In this document: positions 1 to 3,814 of the stretch, one piece after another | Numbering within the stretch: position 1 is the stretch's first letter | How the letters are laid out: the number at the start of each line of letters is the position of its first letter | Assembly: GCA_905236835.1 (NCBI GenBank) | Contig: CAJOQY010000057.1 | Coordinates: 1 to 7,137, forward strand | Direction of reading: 5' to 3' | Source: an uncultured Oscillibacter sp. | GTDB taxonomy: Bacteria; Bacillota; Clostridia; Oscillospirales; Oscillospiraceae | DNA: 7,137 nt | Notes under the pieces: model-generated | The model's database searches: none | What the model was told of the DNA's origin: nothing | Seen by the model: the letters and a program-made list of their open reading frames with translations, nothing else | Position numbers and translations under genes: made by a program

Positions 1-78
1 CTTGTAGAAACTTTTCTTGTTTCTGTCGCGGCTGGTGTAGTAGCATACTACATCTGCAAATGGCTTGACAGGCGCTAA
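1..78 (+). CDS. 3' end of a short hydrophobic membrane peptide, candidate type I toxin (partial)
   Basis: The reading frame is open from the first base of the window to a TAA at 76-78, and the start lies outside. The 25 visible residues are LVETFLVSVAAGVVAYYICKW followed by LDRR: one hydrophobic membrane-spanning stretch, then a charged C-terminal tail. That is the usual build of short type I toxins and holin-like peptides, and I recall similar short peptides ending in YYICKWLD from Clostridia (memory, not searched). Support from context is strong. The gene runs into a GC-rich bidirectional hairpin (142-175), and an extended -10 promoter on the opposite strand (216-221) fires towards it, as in the Fst/par and TxpA/RatA loci. 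Toxicity and membrane insertion are inferred. It could instead be the tail of a longer protein with a C-terminal anchor, because the N-terminus is not visible. Confidence 0.55.
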   Translation, partial: LVETFLVSVAAGVVAYYICKWLDRR

Positions 79-132
79 GCGCGCGGCGGGCCTCGGTCCG
101 GTCAGCCGTTGATACGCGTATGGCGAATCATA

Positions 133-209
133 AAATGACAAGAGCCGCCCGGAAGTAGCGCCTTCCGGGCGGCTCGCTTTGGTGAGAACGTGGCCCTTGT
201 AGTACGTTC
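133..209 (-). ncRNA. Predicted antisense RNA (candidate type I antitoxin), about 75 nt
   Basis: No known RNA family was recognised; the call rests on architecture. A TGATATAAT extended -10 on the - strand (216-224) predicts a start near 209-210. The transcript would open with a 6-bp hairpin, GAACGT (209-204) pairing with ACGTTC (191-186), around a 12-base loop ACTACAAGGGCC. It would then reach the 14-bp terminator stem and a T-rich tail ending near 133. No reading frame of note fits in it. It overlaps the 3' end of the convergent + strand peptide mRNA. Its TACTACA sequence is also complementary to TGTAGTA inside the peptide coding sequence (36-42). An antitoxin role is inferred. Confidence 0.5.
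142..175. terminator. Bidirectional intrinsic terminator shared by the small peptide gene and the antisense RNA
   Basis: A perfect 14-bp stem, GAGCCGCCCGGAAG (142-155) against its complement (162-175), closes a 6-base loop. On the + strand it is followed by GCTTT. On the - strand it is followed by TTGTCATTTTA, the better T-rich tail. It therefore probably stops the antisense RNA efficiently and also forms the 3' end of the + strand peptide mRNA. Shared terminators between convergent transcripts are a hallmark of Fst-like type I toxin-antitoxin loci. Confidence 0.75.
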
Positions 210-215
210 ATTGTT

Positions 216-244
216 ATTATATCACGCCCCGCGCGGAAACGCAA
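216..244 (-). promoter_or_regulatory. Sigma-A type promoter with extended -10, reading left into the antisense RNA
   Basis: On the - strand the -10 box is a perfect TATAAT (216-221), preceded by TG one base upstream (TGATATAAT). The -35 region is TTGCGT (239-244), a 3/6 match at an ideal 17-base spacing. An extended -10 compensates for a weak -35. Nothing but the short RNA and its terminator lies downstream before the peptide gene. Confidence 0.6.
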
Positions 245-277
245 CCCCCCCACACAAATTTTTTTCTAACTGACTGG

Positions 278-410
278 TTGAATCCCCCCGGCGCTATCGC
301 GCCACCCCCCTTTGACAAGGGGGGCATACGGGGGTAACGTATCCCCTGAAAAAGCCCCCCTTGTTAAAGGGGGGAAGCCGACGCTGTCAAGCGGCGGCGG
401 GGGGATTTAA
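278..410. repeat. MITE-like non-coding repeat with C/G runs and imperfect terminal inverted repeats
   Basis: The ends are inverted copies: TTGAATCCCCCCG (278-290) and CGGGGGGATTTAA (398-410), 12 of 13 bases matching. Inside are a GGCGC-TATC-GCGCC hairpin (290-303) and two near-identical palindromes, CCCCCCTT-N4-AAGGGGGG, at 305-324 and 355-374. There is also a short ATACG/CGTAT pair (326-330, 338-342). It has no credible coding content. The layout fits a small non-autonomous mobile or repetitive element, or a run of hairpin units in the untranslated zone between two convergent transcripts. No clear target-site duplication is visible, so mobility is not shown. Confidence 0.5.
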
Positions 411-413
411 TAC

Positions 414-447
414 AAAAAAACTCCCCCCGGATCGAAATCCGGGGGGA
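414..447 (-). terminator. Intrinsic terminator of the SLH-protein gene
   Basis: An 11-bp stem (422-432 with 437-447) closes on a four-base loop. On the - strand it is followed at once by seven T residues (414-420). It lies about 60 bases beyond the TGA of the SLH-protein gene at 507, in the correct orientation, and is a textbook Rho-independent terminator. Direct copies of TTTCACGCTT (451-460 and 483-492) lie between the stop codon and the hairpin. Confidence 0.9.
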
Positions 448-506
448 AATTTTCACGCTTTGCGCGTTTTATCTTGCGTTGATTTCACGCTTGATTTCGC
501 GCGTGA

Positions 507-3362
507 TCAGTCCTCGTGCTTGACGATAAACAGATACGTGATTTCGGCGTCGCGCTCGTCGTAAGCGAGATAGACCCAGTCATCGTTATCGGAGCCGAGG
601 CTGTCGAAAGCGATCCGTTCAATGTCGCTGCCGTCGATCTCGTAGACGCGGACATCGGGGGAGACATACCAAGTATGGGCGCCGCCCTGCGTATTAACAT
701 TGCCGTTGGCGTCGACGTGCGTATTGAGTTTGATTTCGTCGCCGCTGGGCGAGTCATAGCCATAGGCTCTCTCAATACGGACATCACTGCTGGAATAGTA
801 GCCGCTGGAGATAATATCGTCATCCGTGTCGGTGTTATTCAGAATGATGCACTTGTCGGCGTCATCGCGTTTGCTGATACGATCCACGACGAAGTCCTGC
901 ACCTCATAACCAACAATGCTGGTCTGGCTGGTCGTGCCATTGTTGACATAGCCGTTCTGATAACGGTACGCGTTGCCGACAACCGGAGCGAAGAGCGTGG
1001 TAGCCGGATCCGCCTGCACCATGACTTCCGTGACGCGGTTATCAACGATAGCGGCGTAAGTGCGGTAGTAATCGCCGTTGTCATTGTACACGCCGGAGGC
1101 GGACGTGGCGGAAATGAAGATCAGGTCTTTGCTGTTGATGGTCGTCTGCGTGTCGTCGGTTACGAATACCAGTTTGACATCGTTGCCGTTGGCGTAGACG
1201 AAAGCGTAACGGTTATTAATGGTGGGCAGGTTGCGGTAGCCGGTGTATACGCGGTAGTTGCCGCTGACGAGTACCACGAACACGGTGCTGGAATCCGGGG
1301 ACAGACCGCCGAGAGCGTCGCCGGTAACGCTGTTGCCGCTGACGTTCAACAGGCCATCAAAGAAGCGGTTGCCTGTGGCGATGCCATTCGGATTGTCAAT
1401 TGTGGGAATCGTGGTCAGGCGGTAAGTTCCATCGGAACGCTCGGAGTAGCGGGCGACGACGGGGAAATAAGAGTCCTGATTCACTCTATCGGGATCGGCG
1501 CTGGCGTTGGGATACTTGGCTCTGTTTTCAGGCCGGATTTCGCCGTCAACGTCAACGGTGCGCTGTGTGCCGTCGGAGAACAGCAGACGGGCGCGGAGGT
1601 CGCCGGAGAGGCTGTCTTTATCCGTATTGCGGATCAGGACATATTCGCTGACATTGGAACTGCCCTCACCGTCAACCCAGAGGATATACGGGGAGTTGTT
1701 CAGGCGGATAATATACAGCGTGGCTTCGCTGTCGGTCTCGAAATTCTCGCTGCCGAGGCCGGTGATATTGACATCGTCTTTCAAATCGCCCATGAAAGCG
1801 ACGGCCTTGGCGTAGTTATAATCCGTGGTGGAGCCGCCGGCGCGCAGACGGATGCTGCCGTCCAGCACATAGCGGGTCACAGTGCCGCTGATGGCTTCCA
1901 GCGTACCCATATCTTTGATCTCTCCGTCGTCGGAGCAGAAGGTGTACCAGACAATATCATCTTTGCGGAAGTTGTCCGTCTCGTATTTGGTGTAATTGGT
2001 AATCCGCTTGCCGTCTTTCACGCTGTAGGGATGCGCGTTGGTCTGACGGGAGGGAGCCAGTTCCAGATCGACGGAGCGATCCGCGCTGGAGGTGGCGTTG
2101 CGGATGTTGCTGATTTTGCCGGAGTAGTAAATCATCGTGCTGATGATCATCTGTTCGTCATCGTCGTCAAAATAGACGTAAGTGACTGCGCCGTTGCCAA
2201 TCTGGGCGTTGAAATAGCCGTCGGCGATTTCGTTGCCGTTGGCGTCTCTGTTGCCGTAGGGGGTCATAATCCGCTCGTTCAGATCCTTGGTATTAGAACG
2301 GCTGAGGGTGGTGTCCACCATATCAACGACTACGCCGTTGACAAGCTGGACAGCTCTTCTCGCGGTGCCGTTCAGGCTTTGGCCGTTGCTGAGGAACGTG
2401 TAAGAATTATTCAGATTCAGATCGCGATAGACGTTGCTGGGCTTGAAATTGCCGAAATAGACCTTGTCGGGGGCGTCGGCGTATTTGCCGACTTCCTCAT
2501 TGCGCCAAGTCCAAGTTGTCGTCGGGCGGCCAAACTCGTCCTGACCGTTGGCGTCGGTGAAGCTGGACTCGTCGCGGCGCAGGCGCTGGAAATACTGCTC
2601 GGCGAATTGAAGCGTTCTGAGGTTAGATCCGGGGGAAACGCGGTCGTCTTTGATATACTTGCCTTTTTCCTCCGTGGTGGTGCGCTTGATGGCCTTGTTG
2701 TTGCCGACGTTGACGGTGACGTTTTCAATCGTCACGTTGGTGGTGCTTTCATATTCCACCAGATCGGCTTTCAGCACATTCAGAATCAGCTGGGTAGCGA
2801 CGCCGCGCGTCATACCGGCGGAGCTGATCTGTCCGTCCACGCCGTCAAGAATTTCGGCGTCATTGGCGACTTTGGCGACATTGACGGTCCAAGAGCCGCT
2901 TCCGAAGCCCTCCACGTCGCTGCGATAGCCGAGCGCGCCGAGGAGCATTTTCAGGAACGCGTATCCGCTCAGGCGGGCGCGGGGCTGGAATGTACCGTCG
3001 GAATAACCGCCGACAATGCCCTCGTCGCGAACGTAAGTGACATAACCGGCGAACTCGTCATTGGCGGGAACATCCGGGAAGGGGCTGACGTTTCTGGGAA
3101 GCGTCTCGGCTGTGGTGGGTGTGAGGCGCAGGCCGGCGATGATTTTCGCGGCGGCTCCGCGGCTGAGGTACTCGTTGGGTCCGAACTGTCCGTTGCCATA
3201 GCCGCCCATAATGCCGATGGCGGTAATGACATCGACGGCTTCTTTGAATTCGCTGTCATTGGGAACGTCATTGAAGTCCGTCGCGCCCGCGCTGCCCGCG
3301 GCGAAGGTAAACATCGTGAAAACCATCGCCAGAGCCAGCGCCATGGAAAGGAACTTCTTCAT
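507..3362 (-). CDS. Exported SLH-domain protein, probable S-layer or cell-wall-anchored surface protein
   Basis: The 951-residue product begins with a signal peptide: MKK, a hydrophobic core, and likely cleavage after ...AGSAGA (residue 27). SLH repeats follow at about 30-72 (FNDVP...GGYGNGQFGPNEYLSRG) and 95-138 (FPDVP...GGYSDGTFQPRARLSG), with a weaker one at 158-196. SLH triplets bind secondary cell-wall polysaccharide and hold proteins on the surface. The remaining 750 residues are polar, Asn/Asp/Thr/Tyr-rich and beta-like, with no enzyme motif I recognise, so a structural role is likely. The start is fixed by the signal peptide and AAGGAGG eight bases upstream. A long leader lies before the gene and a strong terminator after it, suggesting a monocistronic, highly expressed transcript. 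Codon use is strict: TTA, CTA and TCA are absent from codons 1-949. The usual TRAE motif is altered in all three repeats. The exact surface role is unproven. Confidence 0.88.
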   Translation of the reverse strand: MKKFLSMALALAMVFTMFTFAAGSAGATDFNDVPNDSEFKEAVDVITAIGIMGGYGNGQFGPNEYLSRGAAAKIIAGLRLTPTTAETLPRNVSPFPDVPANDEFAGYVTYVRDEGIVGGYSDGTFQPRARLSGYAFLKMLLGALGYRSDVEGFGSGSWTVNVAKVANDAEILDGVDGQISSAGMTRGVATQLILNVLKADLVEYESTTNVTIENVTVNVGNNKAIKRTTTEEKGKYIKDDRVSPGSNLRTLQFAEQYFQRLRRDESSFTDANGQDEFGRPTTTWTWRNEEVGKYADAPDKVYFGNFKPSNVYRDLNLNNSYTFLSNGQSLNGTARRAVQLVNGVVVDMVDTTLSRSNTKDLNERIMTPYGNRDANGNEIADGYFNAQIGNGAVTYVYFDDDDEQMIISTMIYYSGKISNIRNATSSADRSVDLELAPSRQTNAHPYSVKDGKRITNYTKYETDNFRKDDIVWYTFCSDDGEIKDMGTLEAISGTVTRYVLDGSIRLRAGGSTTDYNYAKAVAFMGDLKDDVNITGLGSENFETDSEATLYIIRLNNSPYILWVDGEGSSNVSEYVLIRNTDKDSLSGDLRARLLFSDGTQRTVDVDGEIRPENRAKYPNASADPDRVNQDSYFPVVARYSERSDGTYRLTTIPTIDNPNGIATGNRFFDGLLNVSGNSVTGDALGGLSPDSSTVFVVLVSGNYRVYTGYRNLPTINNRYAFVYANGNDVKLVFVTDDTQTTINSKDLIFISATSASGVYNDNGDYYRTYAAIVDNRVTEVMVQADPATTLFAPVVGNAYRYQNGYVNNGTTSQTSIVGYEVQDFVVDRISKRDDADKCIILNNTDTDDDIISSGYYSSSDVRIERAYGYDSPSGDEIKLNTHVDANGNVNTQGGAHTWYVSPDVRVYEIDGSDIERIAFDSLGSDNDDWVYLAYDERDAEITYLFIVKHED

Positions 3363-3583
3363 GGATGAATCCTCCTTGATTTTAATTTACCGCCGCGTTC
3401 AGAGGGCCTGTCCGGCTCTCGCGGTACGCTTATTGCGCTTCCGCCCGTATCCGGCCCGCTGTCCGTTTTGGCATTTGAGAGAAGTTCTGTAAACACGCAG
3501 GGTCTCCCGCTTCCGTCCCCTTGCGGCGCAAGGCGTCTCAAGCCAGCCGCACGGTGAGGGAGTATCCCTCCCGCGTCTTACTG
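3363..3583 (-). promoter_or_regulatory. Long structured 5' leader of the SLH-protein mRNA
   Basis: About 220 bases separate the nearer candidate promoter from the start codon. I find no convincing coding content in them. Visible pairings are: a hairpin GAGGGA-TAC-TCCCTC (3556-3570); a hairpin CCTTGC-GCC-GCAAGG (3519-3533); a hairpin GCGGG-AGAC-CCTGC with one G-U pair (3497-3510); and a long-range stem TTGAGA/TCTCAA (3536-3541 with 3475-3480), extended by GGC/GCC across a two-base bulge. The long-range stem encloses the second and third hairpins, giving a three-way junction. I could not match it to a known riboswitch. Long leaders stabilise some S-layer mRNAs (for example Lactobacillus slpA), so an mRNA-stability role is the simplest reading. 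Confidence 0.5.
3371..3377 (-). promoter_or_regulatory. Strong ribosome binding site of the SLH-protein gene
   Basis: AAGGAGG on the - strand lies eight bases before the ATG at 3362. It is a near-perfect Shine-Dalgarno sequence at good spacing, preceded by an unstructured A/T-rich stretch (TAAATTAAAATC). It fixes this ATG as the start and fits high expression. Confidence 0.9.
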
Positions 3584-3589
3584 ATAGCA

Positions 3590-3618
3590 ATCATAACAAA
3601 TTCCGCGCGCCTTTGCAA
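3590..3618 (-). promoter_or_regulatory. Candidate proximal promoter of the SLH-protein gene
   Basis: On the - strand TTGCAA (3613-3618) is followed after 17 bases by TATGAT (3590-3595). A TG one base upstream of the -10 (TGTTATGAT) makes it an extended -10 promoter. The predicted start near 3583 gives a leader of about 220 bases. It is the better spaced of the two candidates. Confidence 0.5.
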
Positions 3619-3690
3619 GGGGTTTCTTGACGATGTAATAGAACTGTAACATTGCGCGGAAATCCTGTAATTTTTGTCAAATTCCATGAT

Positions 3691-3721
3691 TTTATACACA
3701 AAATGTTCACAAAAACGTCAA
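3691..3721 (-). promoter_or_regulatory. Candidate distal promoter of the SLH-protein gene
   Basis: TTGACG (3716-3721) and TATAAA (3691-3696) on the - strand are each 5/6 matches to consensus. They are separated by a rather long 19-base spacer. AT-rich sequence, including the palindrome at 3744-3765, lies just upstream and could act as an UP element. A start near 3684 would give a leader of about 320 bases. Tandem promoters are common for S-layer genes. Confidence 0.35.
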
Positions 3722-3743
3722 AAATGCCCGAAAAACGGGGTGT

Positions 3744-3765
3744 AAAAATTTTCCGGAAAATTTTT
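3744..3765. repeat. 22-bp perfect AT-rich palindrome between valS and the SLH-gene promoters
   Basis: The sequence AAAAATTTTCC is followed immediately by its exact reverse complement, centred on CCGG. It lies downstream of the valS terminator and about 22 bases upstream of the distal SLH-gene -35. It could be a regulator's operator, an UP-like element, or a back-up terminator hairpin, since T runs follow it on the + strand. The sequence alone does not decide. Confidence 0.45.
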
Positions 3766-3781
3766 TTCGTGAAAAACCGCG

Positions 3782-3808
3782 AAAAATCCCCCCTCTTGAC
3801 AAGGGGGG
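3782..3808 (-). terminator. Intrinsic terminator of valS
   Basis: On the - strand, six bases past the valS TAA, CCCCCCT (3808-3802) pairs with AGGGGGG (3794-3788) around a seven-base loop TGTCAAG. ATTTTT follows (3782-3787), and a second T run lies a few bases further on. It works as a terminator by position and structure. Its sequence is nearly the same as the hairpin units in the repeat at 278-410. Confidence 0.75.
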
Positions 3809-3814
3809 AACCGT

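Noticed and set aside
312..340. TTGACA with a 17-base spacer on the + strand as a promoter
   Set aside because: The matching -10 is TAACGT, only 3/6, and the TTGACA is the loop of a repeated C/G hairpin.
361..564. 67-codon + strand frame across the repeat
   Set aside because: It spans the repeat, the SLH terminator and the SLH 3' end, so its composition is that of non-coding hairpins.
516..3368. 950-codon + strand reading frame opposite the SLH gene
   Set aside because: It is in exact register with the SLH codons and explained by absence of TTA/CTA/TCA there. The product is low in complexity, has no domain, and the start lacks a ribosome binding site. The opposite strand has a signal peptide, SLH domains, Shine-Dalgarno and terminator.
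3359..3590. Small - strand frames in the leader (60 and 63 codons)
   Set aside because: They lack ribosome binding sites, are rich in Arg/Gly/Pro/Ser as expected of GC-rich structured RNA, and overlap each other and the clear SLH leader.
3675..3680. Perfect TTGACA on the - strand upstream of the SLH gene
   Set aside because: At 16-19 bases downstream the sequence is GC-rich (around CGCGCAAT), with no usable -10.
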